64,000 nucleotides of DNA from UBA721 sp002705165 (GCA_045565995.1 JBJLEF010000001.1:1984001-2048000), one strand, 5' to 3'. Positions 18,099-26,973 are shown, counted from the first letter of the stretch. Notes: a model not told the origin generated them from the sequence alone. Made by a program: numbers and translations.

Positions 18099-19518
18099 GA
18101 ATTATCAGCAGCAGGGAGCTTCCATTTGGTCTCAGATTGTCGTGAGTTGCTTATTGGTTGGCTTAGGTGTTGGAGGCTACCTTTTTGCGAAGAGCGATGA
18201 CGGTGAAGTCCAAGTGAATCTTGACTTCCTTAAAGCTCCAACCCATGTAGTAAGACTCGGTGAAATGGCTGTTTCGGTTACAGAGCAGGGCTCGCTCGAG
18301 TCGTACGATAATGTCGAGATCGTATGTCGGGTACGTGGTCAGAACACAGTGACTTCGGTTGTTGATTCGGGTACTTATGTTGAGAAAGGAGATGTGGTTC
18401 TGACGCTCGACACACTCTATATCGACGAAGAGATTGCTGAACGATCGAAGTACGCTCACTGGGCCCGAAGTGGTGCTGAACATTGGAGAGCAAGTGTTGA
18501 AAAAAACAAACTTGCTATTCCGGAATACCTCGAAGGACGATTTGTTGCTGAGTTAACCAGTATGGAAAAAGATCTCGTCATTGCCGAGGCAGATTTGCTG
18601 ACCGATCAGGAACTACTTGAATATGTGCAACGCCAGTATGAACGTGGCTATGAAAGTCGCGATCAGGTTGAAGAGCATCGTCGCCGTGTTGAATTTACCA
18701 AGTTGCGTATCGAAGTGCTTAAGTCAGACATTGAGGTATTCAAGAAATACACAAAGGAATACGAATTAGCACGTCTTGAAGGCGAGTTGAAGGTTTCGCA
18801 GGCTCAGTTTGAGGCGAATGATGAACGGGCGTGGGCCGATGCTTCTCGTCGCGACCAGGCGGTCCAAGAAAAAGAATATTGCACCGTTCTAGCTCCCAAG
18901 GCAGGTTTGGTGATTCATCCACGAGCCGCAGCCTGGAAGGATGCGCCTGATATCACCGAAGGTGGAACCGTTTATACGGAGCAGGTTATGCTGCTAATGC
19001 CTAATCTGGATAAGATGCAGGTCAAGGTCGGAGTACATGAAGCATTAGTTGAGCACGTCAAGGCTGGAATGCTAGTCTTTGTCAAACTGCCGGACCGTGA
19101 GCCGTTTGAATGTAATGTATCCCATGTTGCTAATATCGCTCGTCCTCCGACGATTGGTGTCAGCAATATTGTGAAGTACGACGTGACGGTTGAAATACCC
19201 AGGATGGAAGGCTTAAAGCCAGGGATGACCGCAGAAGTCGAAATCGTTATGAATGAATATGCAGATCAGGTTTTATTGCCTGTTGAGTCTGTATTGGAAT
19301 TTGGCAGCGGATTCTATTGCTGGGTTCGTAGTGGTGATTCGATCAGTCGGCGAAGAGTCGAACTTGCAGATAGTGATGAGAAGATGGTTCGTGTTCTCGA
19401 CGGTATTAAGGCCGGAGAAACTGTTATTCTCAATCCACTTGCCTATGTCCCGGACGCTCAAGATGATGCGTTGATCAATTTCGAACAAACAGCTACTGCC
19501 ATGGTTCAGGAAGATTAA
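18091..19518 (+). CDS. HlyD-family periplasmic adaptor, copy 2
   Basis: 475 residues, ATG at 18091 inside the end of copy 1. The layout is as in copy 1: TM helix (SQIVVSCLLVGLGVGGYLFA), lipoyl half with VTEQGSLESYDNVEIVCRVRG, a coiled-coil hairpin starting ERSKYAHWARSGAEHW, the second lipoyl half (VLAPKAGLVIHPRAAAWKDAP) and barrel. It shares long identical stretches with copy 3 (ERSKYAHW.RSGAEHW, RLEGELKV..AQFEA.DERA.ADASRRD), showing a relatively recent duplication of these two. Translational coupling to copy 1 implies equal expression, so the adaptors may form a mixed ring. Confidence 0.85.
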   Translation: MSKNYQQQGASIWSQIVVSCLLVGLGVGGYLFAKSDDGEVQVNLDFLKAPTHVVRLGEMAVSVTEQGSLESYDNVEIVCRVRGQNTVTSVVDSGTYVEKGDVVLTLDTLYIDEEIAERSKYAHWARSGAEHWRASVEKNKLAIPEYLEGRFVAELTSMEKDLVIAEADLLTDQELLEYVQRQYERGYESRDQVEEHRRRVEFTKLRIEVLKSDIEVFKKYTKEYELARLEGELKVSQAQFEANDERAWADASRRDQAVQEKEYCTVLAPKAGLVIHPRAAAWKDAPDITEGGTVYTEQVMLLMPNLDKMQVKVGVHEALVEHVKAGMLVFVKLPDREPFECNVSHVANIARPPTIGVSNIVKYDVTVEIPRMEGLKPGMTAEVEIVMNEYADQVLLPVESVLEFGSGFYCWVRSGDSISRRRVELADSDEKMVRVLDGIKAGETVILNPLAYVPDAQDDALINFEQTATAMVQED

Positions 19519-19523
19519 AGACA

Positions 19524-20951
19524 GTGGCTGGTTCAAATAAATCTCGTTTTGTGAAGCCTGTGTTATTCCTGTTGGTGATCGGAGCCCTGGGCTTCGGTAT
19601 CTATCAGGGGGTAGGCCTGGCGCTGAACAGTCAAAGTGCTGTACCCGAGCGGAAGCACTCTCTTACTCACATTGTCCAAAGAAGGCCACTGACGCTCTCG
19701 CTGAAAGACCAGGGGACTTTGGAGAGCACTGAAAATAACGAAATCATCTGTCAGGTGCGTGGTGCTAATATTATCACTTCGGTAGTGGGAAATGGAACTT
19801 ATGTGAAAAAAGGCGACGTGCTCCTGACATTAGACTCCCTCTTTATTGACGAGCAAATCTCAGAACGTTCAAAGTATGCTCACTGGTCGCGGAGCGGTGC
19901 GGAGCACTGGCGAACTACGGTGAAATCCCGTGAATTAGCGGTGGCTGAATACCTTGAAGGCCGGTATGTCACGGAATTATTGCAGAAAGAACTGGAACTG
20001 ATTGTGAAGGAAAGTGACTTGCTTGCCTTTAATGAATTCCTGACGTTTAATGTGCGTCAGTTTGAAAAGGGGTATGTAAGTGCGGATGAAGTCGACCTTT
20101 GGCGACGCCGAATCGACATTCACAAGGTTGATCTGGACGTCATGAGTAATGACCTCAGCATTCTTAAAGAGCACACCAAAAAGTCAGAAATGGCACGACT
20201 GGAAGGAGAGCTTAAGGTAGCCAAAGCGCAGTTCGAAGCGAGTGACGAACGTGCTGAAGCTGATGCTTCACGTCGGGATCGTGCATTAGAAGAGAAAGAG
20301 TTTTGTACGATCCTGGCTCCGAAGGATGGTTTAGTGATTCATCCTCGAGCGGCCTCCTGGAAATGGGCTCCGGATATCGTTGAAGGTGGTACGGTCTACA
20401 AAGAGCAAGTTTTATTATTAATGCCAAATTTGGCAAAGATGCAGGTCAAGCTTGGCGTTGTGGAAGCAATGATTGAGAATATTAATGTGGGGATGAAAGT
20501 GGTTGTTAAACTTCCCGGGCGCTCTCCGATTGAGGCCGAAGTGTCGGAAGTTGCCGACATCGCTAGGCCCCCCATTATTGGCTCGGGTGACGTGGTCCGC
20601 TATGACGTCATTGTTGCCTTGCCGACACTTAAGAATCTCAAACCGGGGACTAGCGCCAAGATTGAGATCATGATTAATCACGTTGATGAAGTGTTAACGG
20701 TGCCTCTTGCTGCAACGATTGAGATTGAAGACAACATTTACTGTTGGGTGGAGACAGCGATGGGGGTTGAACAACGCCTTCTGAAGACAAAGCCGGGCGA
20801 TGACGTTTCGCTGATTGTTGAAAGTGGTGTTCGCTTGGGAGAAAAAGTGATCATGAACCCTCTGATTTATACAGAGGCTCCCAAGGTGGAATCTGAGATT
20901 GAAGAGAAGGAACCCTCGGAGTCGTCTGCTTTGGGCATGTCGGGAGCATAG
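19524..20951 (+). CDS. HlyD-family periplasmic adaptor, copy 3
   Basis: 475 residues from GTG at 19524, 5 bp after copy 2. Same domains: TM helix near residues 8-30, LKDQGTLESTENNEIICQVRG lipoyl half, coiled coil (ERSKYAHWSRSGAEHW), FCTILAPKDGLVIHPRAASWKWAP second half, barrel, acidic tail (ESEIEEKEPSESS). Closest relative in the window is copy 2. The barrel segment ADIARPPIIGSGDVVRYDV parallels copy 2's ANIARPPTIGVSNIVKYDV. The permease follows 50 bp later. Confidence 0.85.
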   Translation: MAGSNKSRFVKPVLFLLVIGALGFGIYQGVGLALNSQSAVPERKHSLTHIVQRRPLTLSLKDQGTLESTENNEIICQVRGANIITSVVGNGTYVKKGDVLLTLDSLFIDEQISERSKYAHWSRSGAEHWRTTVKSRELAVAEYLEGRYVTELLQKELELIVKESDLLAFNEFLTFNVRQFEKGYVSADEVDLWRRRIDIHKVDLDVMSNDLSILKEHTKKSEMARLEGELKVAKAQFEASDERAEADASRRDRALEEKEFCTILAPKDGLVIHPRAASWKWAPDIVEGGTVYKEQVLLLMPNLAKMQVKLGVVEAMIENINVGMKVVVKLPGRSPIEAEVSEVADIARPPIIGSGDVVRYDVIVALPTLKNLKPGTSAKIEIMINHVDEVLTVPLAATIEIEDNIYCWVETAMGVEQRLLKTKPGDDVSLIVESGVRLGEKVIMNPLIYTEAPKVESEIEEKEPSESSALGMSGA

Positions 20952-21001
20952 AATAGGATGCCTCTCAATGAAGCAAGCGACTGAGGAATAAGGCTGAATT
21001 A

Positions 21002-22318
21002 GTGAATCTGTTATTTCTAAGAACGATACGGCTTGGCGTGAAGAGCCTGCTGTTGCATAAAATGCGTGCCGGACTTGCGGGGCTTGGTATTTTTATCGGA
21101 ACAGCAACGGTAATTTGGTTGGTGGCTATGGGGGAAGGCGTTAGCCATCGCGCTCAGGAGCAGATCAAAGAACTTGGCGCTAAAAACGTTATTGTTCGAA
21201 CGAAGAAGCCGACATCTGATAACGAACCTCAGATGGCTCGAGTTAGTGTTCATCGTTACGGCTTGTTGCGAGCGGACTACAAGAGGATTACTGAAACCTT
21301 GCCGACGGTAAAAGAGGCTGTGCCGATGCGCGAGTTCCGGTATGAGTTGCGTCGGGAGGATCGGGAAGCGGACGCCAAGTTAGTGGGGTGTATGGAAGAG
21401 TACCGCAGTTTGAATCATTTGAAGTTGGCTCGAGGTCGCTGGCTCACACCACGAGATCGAGGCAAAAAGGTGATTGTCCTGGCTGACGATACATCCTCCC
21501 GCTTGTTTCCGTATCAGAACCCGATTGGACAGCGTGTTTGGGTTGGGCGCGAGTTGTACACCGTGATTGGACAAACGAAAGCTCGCACTGCTTCTGCCGC
21601 GATTGGTGGAAGTCTCGATGCTCGGGAGTATAATCTGGACGCCTATATCCCGCTTGATACGATGGAAGCCCGTATTGGTGACCGAGTGATGAAGCGTGTT
21701 GGTAATTCGTGGCAGGGTGAACAAGTTGAGTTAAGTCAGATAACGGTCGGGGTGGACGAAATTGAACATGTCGACGAAACAGCCGCGATCATTACAAACT
21801 TACTGAAACGTTATCACGCGGAAGAAGATTATGCGGTGGTTGTTCCGAAAGAGCTTTTGGCTCAGGCCGAACGTACACGAGCGATGTTTAATGTTCTTTT
21901 GGTTGTGATCGCCGGTATCTCGCTGTTAGTGGGAGGGATCGGGATTATGAATATTATGCTGTCGACCGTGACGGAGCGAACGAGGGAGATTGGAGTGCGC
22001 CGTGCGTTGGGAGCTAAACGCTCGCACATTATTTTTCAGTTCATTACTGAGGCCATTCTATTGACAGGTATTGGTGGGTTACTAGGTGTGGCCTCCGGGC
22101 TGTTATGCGGTCCGTTGTTCCGCGGTGGTCGTGACTTTGTTAGTAACTACTGGCCTGAACTTGTTCCACCCATTGTGGCTCAGATTGAGCCACAGATTGC
22201 TTCCTGGTCGGTTATTCTTTCACTGGCCATCGCCATTCTTTCAGGTGTACTCTTTGGAGTTTATCCGGCGTGGCGTGCGGCCTATATGGATCCTATCGAA
22301 GCTCTGCGTCACGAGTAA
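21002..22318 (+). CDS. MacB/FtsX-type ABC transporter permease
   Basis: 438 residues from GTG at 21002. There is an N-terminal TM helix (GLAGLGIFIGTATVIWLVAMGEG), a periplasmic MacB core domain (residues ~50-285), then three TM helices with the FtsX signature ISLLVGGIGIMNIMLSTVTERTREIGVRRALGAKRSHII. This is the membrane half of a MacB-like exporter. No ABC ATPase is encoded next to it, which is unusual; the ATPase must be elsewhere, or the permease is powered in trans. It is the last gene of the efflux operon before the accessory island. Confidence 0.85.
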   Translation: MNLLFLRTIRLGVKSLLLHKMRAGLAGLGIFIGTATVIWLVAMGEGVSHRAQEQIKELGAKNVIVRTKKPTSDNEPQMARVSVHRYGLLRADYKRITETLPTVKEAVPMREFRYELRREDREADAKLVGCMEEYRSLNHLKLARGRWLTPRDRGKKVIVLADDTSSRLFPYQNPIGQRVWVGRELYTVIGQTKARTASAAIGGSLDAREYNLDAYIPLDTMEARIGDRVMKRVGNSWQGEQVELSQITVGVDEIEHVDETAAIITNLLKRYHAEEDYAVVVPKELLAQAERTRAMFNVLLVVIAGISLLVGGIGIMNIMLSTVTERTREIGVRRALGAKRSHIIFQFITEAILLTGIGGLLGVASGLLCGPLFRGGRDFVSNYWPELVPPIVAQIEPQIASWSVILSLAIAILSGVLFGVYPAWRAAYMDPIEALRHE

Positions 22319-22351
22319 AATATTCTGGGGATTCCCGTTCTGTCTGGTTGT

Positions 22352-22484
22352 TGTGGCGTGATTAATGACATGCGACGACCTTTGTAGTCGGTTTAACACT
22401 GACTCTAACTCCGGCACTTGTCGATAATGACAACGTGTGAAGCGTTGCAACGCAGCGCTATTCGTAAAGAAACACCAACGACCG
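22352..22484 (+). repeat. 133-bp repeat A, copy 1
   Basis: It matches 29881-30013 at a constant offset of 7529 bp with a single mismatch (GGTTTAAC versus GGTTCAAC) and no gaps. It contains the perfect 12-bp palindrome GCGTTGCAACGC (22442-22453) and a short hairpin around CGACCTTTGTAGTCG. It begins 34 bp after the permease stop, marking the left side of the accessory region. Confidence 0.95.
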
Positions 22485-22504
22485 CTATCTTCCCGGTCGT
22501 TTGA
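22427..22504 (+). other. Short ORF inside repeat A (possible leader peptide)
   Basis: ATG at 22427 opens a 25-residue frame, MTTCEALQRSAIRKETPTTAIFPVV. The first 19 residues are identical in repeat A copy 2, where the frame runs on into the lipoprotein at 30031. No good ribosome binding site is visible and only two copies are comparable, so coding potential is unproven. Confidence 0.3.
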
Positions 22505-22536
22505 ATTGAAAAACTAAGATATGAAGGAGTTGACCA

Positions 22537-22638
22537 TTGAATAAAAGATGGCAAGTCATTTTGTTGACGGTATTAAGTACGGCTTCTGGGATTACTTACT
22601 ATGCTTACAGTGGGAACTCTTTCATGGTCATTAGTTAA
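22537..22638 (+). other. Possible TTG-start short ORF (33 codons), hydrophobic
   Basis: A strong AGGAG at 22524-22528 sits 8 bases before TTG at 22537, opening a 33-residue frame with a TM-like stretch (WQVILLTVLSTASGITYYAY). The frame stops just after a second frame (22601-22921) becomes open. This is either a tiny membrane peptide or the frameshifted beginning of the next ORF. Confidence 0.35.
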
Positions 22639-22921
22639 AGGGGTACCCGGAATTGCGATAGGAGTTTTTGGTTCGATTGCTTCGGCCCTCCTTCTGCAAA
22701 GGCAATTTGGGAGTGGGGTATCAATTACGGCAGCGGGAATTGCAGCGATGATCGCTTCCTACGCTGCTTTGGCCTGCGCTGAGATAGTTCCAGCCGGAAC
22801 TATCGACTGGGCAATACGTGGTGCTCTATATGGAGCGATCATCGGCATTCCTTTGGCGATAGTTCTCACACTGCCCAAAGTATTTTTTATCGCTTTGAAA
22901 GACTCAAAGCCTCGGGGTTAG
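22601..22921 (+). CDS. Hypothetical small membrane protein
   Basis: 106 residues, Gly/Ala/Ile-rich, with three probable TM segments (IAIGVFGSIASALLL, ITAAGIAAMIASYAALACA, ALYGAIIGIPLAIVLTL). The ATG at 22601 has no convincing ribosome binding site of its own, while one is present for the overlapping TTG ORF upstream in another frame. A +1 frameshift between 22577 and 22635 would join the two into one protein. The family is not recognised. Confidence 0.45.
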   Translation: MLTVGTLSWSLVKGVPGIAIGVFGSIASALLLQRQFGSGVSITAAGIAAMIASYAALACAEIVPAGTIDWAIRGALYGAIIGIPLAIVLTLPKVFFIALKDSKPRG

Positions 22922-23038
22922 TAATGCTGAGCTGAGTTTTGATTATCCAGCATTGTTCTTGGGGTAGGTCATTCAGAACCGCGGTACTTCCCAAGGTGTA
23001 AAAACCCAAACTGTTATCTATTCAAACAGGATTCATGC

Positions 23039-23878
23039 ATGAAGATGTTCAAGGTAAATATCGCCGTGGTCGTTGGTCTGTTGATCTTCACAACAAAGGC
23101 CTATGCAGAGGTCGAAGTCGACAGAGACGTTCGGTATGGTAGGCATGAGCGGAATGTGATGGATGTTTACTGGGACACCGAATATAAAAACGCCCCTATT
23201 GTCTTCACAATTCATGGCGGCGCATTCAAAAATGGTAGCAAAGCGTATTGCAATAAAGATATGCAGAATCTCTACATGGCGAAGGGATGCATCGTGGTTT
23301 CACCGAACTATCGGCTCAAGAAACAGGGGACAACGATCACCGTGGGTGATTGCTCGCTCGACATTGCGATGGCAGTCGCATATATCCAAGCAAATGCCAA
23401 AAATTATGGCGGCGATCCGAGTAAAATCGTATCCACTGGCGCCTCTGCCGGTGGCTATCTCAGCGCTCAGATTGCCTATAAAAAGAATTGGGACTGGCCT
23501 GCTGATGCCAAATACAAACCAAAGAAACTAAACATTGTCGGTTGGTTTGGAAATAGTCCTTACCTGCCGCGTCACGTCATGAATAATGTTGTTGTCAAAG
23601 ATCCCCCCGGTTTCATTATGTACGGCGGCAAAAGAGAGCACCCCGCCACACCGGCTCAACAAGGTCACGACATGCAGTCTACTCTCAATCAGAAGAAGAT
23701 CTGGAGTAAGATGGTTTATATCGACACGTTGGGGCACGTGCCCGGCAAACGAGTCCTTTTTAGTCCCGTTTCGCGGGACAAGGAAACCTACGAGGCATTC
23801 AATCAGTTTCTCGAGATGGTTTGCTACGGCAAAGGAAAGCCTAAAGGCGGCGATGTGATCGACGTGAAGAAGAAATAA
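23039..23878 (+). CDS. Secreted alpha/beta hydrolase (esterase-like)
   Basis: 279 residues with a signal peptide (MKMFKVNIAVVVGLLIFTTKAYA). The carboxylesterase/BD-FAE fold signs are clear: the oxyanion motif IHGGAFKNG around residue 61, the nucleophile elbow GASAGGYLS, and a C-terminal histidine in TLGHVPGK. The first residues after cleavage (VEVDRDVRYG...NVMDVYW) match the usual strand-1 region of this family. It probably hydrolyses an ester on a polysaccharide or lipid outside the cytoplasm. It stands alone inside the island, on the same strand as most island genes. Confidence 0.8.
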   Translation: MKMFKVNIAVVVGLLIFTTKAYAEVEVDRDVRYGRHERNVMDVYWDTEYKNAPIVFTIHGGAFKNGSKAYCNKDMQNLYMAKGCIVVSPNYRLKKQGTTITVGDCSLDIAMAVAYIQANAKNYGGDPSKIVSTGASAGGYLSAQIAYKKNWDWPADAKYKPKKLNIVGWFGNSPYLPRHVMNNVVVKDPPGFIMYGGKREHPATPAQQGHDMQSTLNQKKIWSKMVYIDTLGHVPGKRVLFSPVSRDKETYEAFNQFLEMVCYGKGKPKGGDVIDVKKK

Positions 23879-23936
23879 CTGAATTATCGAACAACTAAAT
23901 GGTCTCAAATTGTCGATGTTGATTAATAGTGTGCTG

Positions 23937-23954
23937 TGACATGAAATGATATCA
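23937..23954 (+). promoter_or_regulatory. Conserved dyad in 5' block F, copy 1
   Basis: TGACATGAAATGATATCA lies 95 bp before the ATG at 24049. The near-identical TGATATGAAGTGATATCA lies 90 bp before the ATG at 29394. The arms TGAyAT/ATATCA form an imperfect dyad, suggesting an operator or promoter element shared by the two genes. Confidence 0.5.
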
Positions 23955-24048
23955 CAACACACATCATTCTTCGTGTCGACACGCCACCCGGGTATATTTG
24001 AACCCAGTTGGCACGGCTGCTAGATTAAGTGAAAGGAAAGGAGCTCCC

Positions 24049-24627
24049 ATGAAGAAATCACTTCTTATTCTTCTGCTGCTTACAGCGAGCCTGCTCGCCG
24101 ACAAAAAACCTAGGCACAACGTAGCCGTTGAAGACACCATGCCCCCAACTGGTATGAAGACCGAAGTGGGCAACTATTTGATCATTGAAGCCAGCGGCAT
24201 GGTTACCCTCACCAAAAAGGGGCAGCGATCCCGTTACAACGTAGTAGGCGCAAGTGAAAAAGGTACATTGCTGCTCGGGGTAAACCCAAAGCTCAACGAA
24301 GGTGCTTTCAAAGTGCAACTCGCTAAGGGAGCAAAGATTAAGTTCATTGAGTCGAAGGATGAAGAAGACGGTAGTGCCAGGACCGACGTGAATGGGCATT
24401 TGTTGGTTAAAAACACCAGCAAGACCGAAGTTGGTGGGTATTTGATGATTGAACCCATTGACATCGTTACGATGTGGGTGGAGTCGTGGCCGCCGCCAAT
24501 AAGGGAGAACGATAACGAAGCTGACCTGTTTATCGAGAAGGCTTTCGGCCTGCTCGTCAGTTATGAAAAAATTAAGCTCAAGAAGCCAACGCTCACTTCT
24601 AAGCCCTTTACCAACTCTGAACGCTAA
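24049..24627 (+). CDS. Secreted hypothetical protein with internal repeat
   Basis: The ATG at 24049, with GGAAAGGAG just upstream, gives 192 residues. The signal peptide is MKKSLLILLLLTASLLAD. The mature part has two related copies of a ~20-residue unit: KTEVGNYLIIEASGMVTL and KTEVGGYLMIEPIDIVTM, about 100 residues apart, with short beta-rich segments between. No family is recognised. Its 5' region and signal peptide closely resemble those of the gene at 29394, although the mature proteins differ. It is probably exported. Confidence 0.65.
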   Translation: MKKSLLILLLLTASLLADKKPRHNVAVEDTMPPTGMKTEVGNYLIIEASGMVTLTKKGQRSRYNVVGASEKGTLLLGVNPKLNEGAFKVQLAKGAKIKFIESKDEEDGSARTDVNGHLLVKNTSKTEVGGYLMIEPIDIVTMWVESWPPPIRENDNEADLFIEKAFGLLVSYEKIKLKKPTLTSKPFTNSER

Positions 24628-24927
24628 GCTAGCTCTACTTGCTCAGAAGCCGCAATAGCAGGCTGAAATATCGACTAGTCGTAGATTCGTTGACAGATTT
24701 CAGCTGGCGTTCTGGTAAGCGAAGATTTTAGATGGAAACGGTTTGTTTGTGATTTACTGTGGTCCTGTGTCAAAATTCACCTCGCTATTCTGGTCATGCA
24801 TTAAGGGTTAGGATTTTAACGTCACGGTATAGATCGCTATCCTTTAACCCTAGACGGTCCGCGTAGGTCCGAACCAAGGTCGCAGGCACTCGCATTCAGG
24901 TATCTGTTGGACTAAGCTAAGCGTGTA
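24628..24927. other. Intergenic stretch with one inverted repeat
   Basis: No convincing gene. The only structure seen is an interrupted inverted repeat, AGGGTTAGGAT (24804-24814) with ATCCTTTAACCCT (24839-24851), spaced by 24 bases and with a 2-base bulge. Confidence 0.5.
24801..24852. repeat. Interrupted inverted repeat
   Basis: The arms TTAAGGGTTAGGAT and ATCCTTTAACCCTA could form an 11-bp stem with a small bulge around a 24-base loop. There is no adjacent T-run, so it is not a standard terminator. Confidence 0.5.
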
Positions 24928-25128
24928 ATGAATTCATCAAACAATAGTCGCGCGGAAAATACCAGTATGGAACCCAAGGGAAGGCCGGTGCCTGAGGCAC
25001 CGCAAACACCAGAAAATCAGGTTCAGCCAGAACAACAACTCAGTAAAACGACAGCCTCAGAAGTCAGCTATAGTTGTCCTTGTTGTATTGCCCGGGAAAA
25101 AGTCCTTGCATCCCGGGGAGAGCGTTAA
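24928..25128 (+). CDS. Doubtful short ORF, Pro/Gln-rich with CPCC
   Basis: 66 residues, hydrophilic, with a PEAPQTPENQVQPEQQ stretch and a C-terminal SCPCCIAREK motif that could bind metal. There is no strong ribosome binding site and no family. It is included because it is the only sense-strand ORF in an otherwise empty 690-bp stretch; it may be spurious. Confidence 0.3.
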   Translation: MNSSNNSRAENTSMEPKGRPVPEAPQTPENQVQPEQQLSKTTASEVSYSCPCCIAREKVLASRGER

Positions 25129-25316
25129 GAACTATTACCGACCGCCGTTTTCCCGATCTCTGTTTTCCCGACTTGGGGGAACGTTATTTTCGAATGAGGG
25201 ATATACGATTACGTGCGTGTTGCACCCATTAACATTCAGACGCAGGTATTTGAAATCAGCCGGTGGCTTTATCAGAATGGAGACGACGCTGAAATGGAAC
25301 GTATAGGCTGGGCTTT

Positions 25317-25541
25317 ATGAATACACTGTTTTACCTTTTTGTGATTGGTGCCTTTTCGGTATGGTTGTCCTGGCCTTACTTTATAAGCACTGGTTATCTT
25401 CAATTAATGGGATGGAAGGCTTGGGGGGCATCCATTGCGATCCAATTGTTTGTCTGGTTCGCACTGGATTTTGTTTTAGCTTTCTATGGGACTAATCTGC
25501 GTTTCCCGTTGAAGTATCTTGTTGATTACCAGAATTGGTAG
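25317..25541 (+). CDS. Small membrane protein, two TM segments
   Basis: 74 residues with TM helices at about 4-27 and 36-58 and an aromatic-rich composition (WLSWPYF, WKAWGASIAIQLFVWF). The family is not recognised. It belongs to the run of short plus-strand genes in the island. Confidence 0.5.
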   Translation: MNTLFYLFVIGAFSVWLSWPYFISTGYLQLMGWKAWGASIAIQLFVWFALDFVLAFYGTNLRFPLKYLVDYQNW

Positions 25542-25553
25542 CCTGTTCTGAGT

Positions 25554-25595
25554 TAAGCGGGACTCCAGGATGGGGGGAGGGGGCTGGATCGAATT
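25554..25595 (+). repeat. Repeat C, copy 1
   Basis: TAAGCGGGACTCCAGGATGG and the G-rich run after it match 32134-32176 with a handful of differences. It has no coding content. Copy 2 sits next to the tRNA-Leu end of the island. Confidence 0.7.
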
Positions 25596-25700
25596 TCAGA
25601 CACATCTTACAACGCTTCATCCTCACGCGAGCAAAGCGAGGTATATAATTATTTTGATGAGTATTTGAAATAGCGATTAATGAAAAGGATGCGCACAATA

Positions 25701-26957
25701 ATGAACAAAATACATCGTATCGTGGTCTTCGTAATTCTTGTTCTGCTGGCGACAACGGTCTCTTCGAATGGGCAAATCCAATCGCCCTCCGAAGCGAGGC
25801 TGGCGCAAATACTCAAGCGTTTTCCTCAGGCTGACATAAACAAGGATGGCAAGCTGACGGCCAAGGAGTTTGAGGCCGCTCGTAAGCAATTCCGCCAATC
25901 CGCTCAGGGAAAGGCACGCCCAGCCGCAGCACCGAAAACGACGCCAGCAGTCGATCCCGGATGGGAGAAGGATAAATTTCCGCCGCACGCGGTCAGTCTC
26001 AAGACGCCGGAAGAGATCATGGCCATTTACAAACGCGGCGCGGCGGGACGCACTTATGCGGAGGCGGCCGACGCTATGTACTTTCCCAAACCTGCCGATG
26101 GCATCATGCGTATTGTGGGGACGGGCCACAGTTTCACCGCGCCCGGCTACAGAACCTTACCTGCCATCACCCGCGCCGCCGGTTTCGAGCAGCCTCTTAG
26201 CCTGCACAATGGCGGTGGGCGTACCGGCAGCGTGAGATATAAATGGGAGCAGGAAAACGGCATTTTTGAATTCGATGGTAAACCCCTGCCTAAGCTCTTG
26301 GCCGCGATTTCCAACGCAGAATGGGAGGCGATGATCTGGGGGCCTTACGGCGGGGATCGTGCCAAGTTCTATACTAGCTGGATCGATTTCTGCGAACAAT
26401 ATAATCCCGGCATGAAGTATTTCCTCATCGATACTTGGCCCGCTCCGGGCCAAGTCCGGATGGCCTTCAACCTCAAGGCTAATCCAGAATCAGAAACGTT
26501 CTTCACGGAAGCGATCTACGACAAACTCAGCGTGCACGCGAACGCTGGCTTTGCAGATCTCGTGAAAACACTGCGTGAAACGACCAATGAGATCTATATT
26601 ATTCCAACCCACGCTGCGATGACAGAGGCGGCCAAGCGGTTCGTCCGCGGTGAACTTCCTGGGGTAGAAGGTTTGTATAAGGTCATCGGCGGCAAAGAAC
26701 GTTCTCTTTGGGCAGACCAAATCGGCCACCTAGGCCCCGGCTTCGACCGTCTGGAGGGATATGTCTTCTATGCCACGCTCTATGGGAAATCGCCTGAGCT
26801 CATTTCAGCACCTATTAAGTTTAATAAGACCCCAGAATTCCTGACTGCCGAACTCGATAATATTTTTCGTGAAATCGCCTGGAAATCAGTGGTGGAGCAT
26901 CCTCTGTCTGGTGTCACCGATAAAAACAAGAACGGCATCGGCGATCATCTGGAGTAG
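25701..26957 (+). CDS. Secreted EF-hand protein of unknown function
   Basis: Starting at MNKIHRIVV (25701) gives 418 residues with a signal peptide ending near SSNGQ. An EF-hand loop (DINKDGKLTAKEF) follows at about residue 44. The body of ~300 residues (GTGHSFTAPGYRTLPAITRAAGF ... HNGGGRTGSV) recalls a GDSL-like or carbohydrate-binding enzyme, but no catalytic set is certain. The protein ends in a second calcium-binding-like loop, DKNKNGIGDHLE. The GC content is visibly higher than in flanking genes, suggesting transfer. Confidence 0.7.
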   Translation: MNKIHRIVVFVILVLLATTVSSNGQIQSPSEARLAQILKRFPQADINKDGKLTAKEFEAARKQFRQSAQGKARPAAAPKTTPAVDPGWEKDKFPPHAVSLKTPEEIMAIYKRGAAGRTYAEAADAMYFPKPADGIMRIVGTGHSFTAPGYRTLPAITRAAGFEQPLSLHNGGGRTGSVRYKWEQENGIFEFDGKPLPKLLAAISNAEWEAMIWGPYGGDRAKFYTSWIDFCEQYNPGMKYFLIDTWPAPGQVRMAFNLKANPESETFFTEAIYDKLSVHANAGFADLVKTLRETTNEIYIIPTHAAMTEAAKRFVRGELPGVEGLYKVIGGKERSLWADQIGHLGPGFDRLEGYVFYATLYGKSPELISAPIKFNKTPEFLTAELDNIFREIAWKSVVEHPLSGVTDKNKNGIGDHLE

Positions 26958-26973
26958 CGATTCATCGTTGGTT

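Noticed and set aside
25088..25306. 72-codon ORF
   Set aside because: Overlaps another doubtful ORF and has no start signal or domain.
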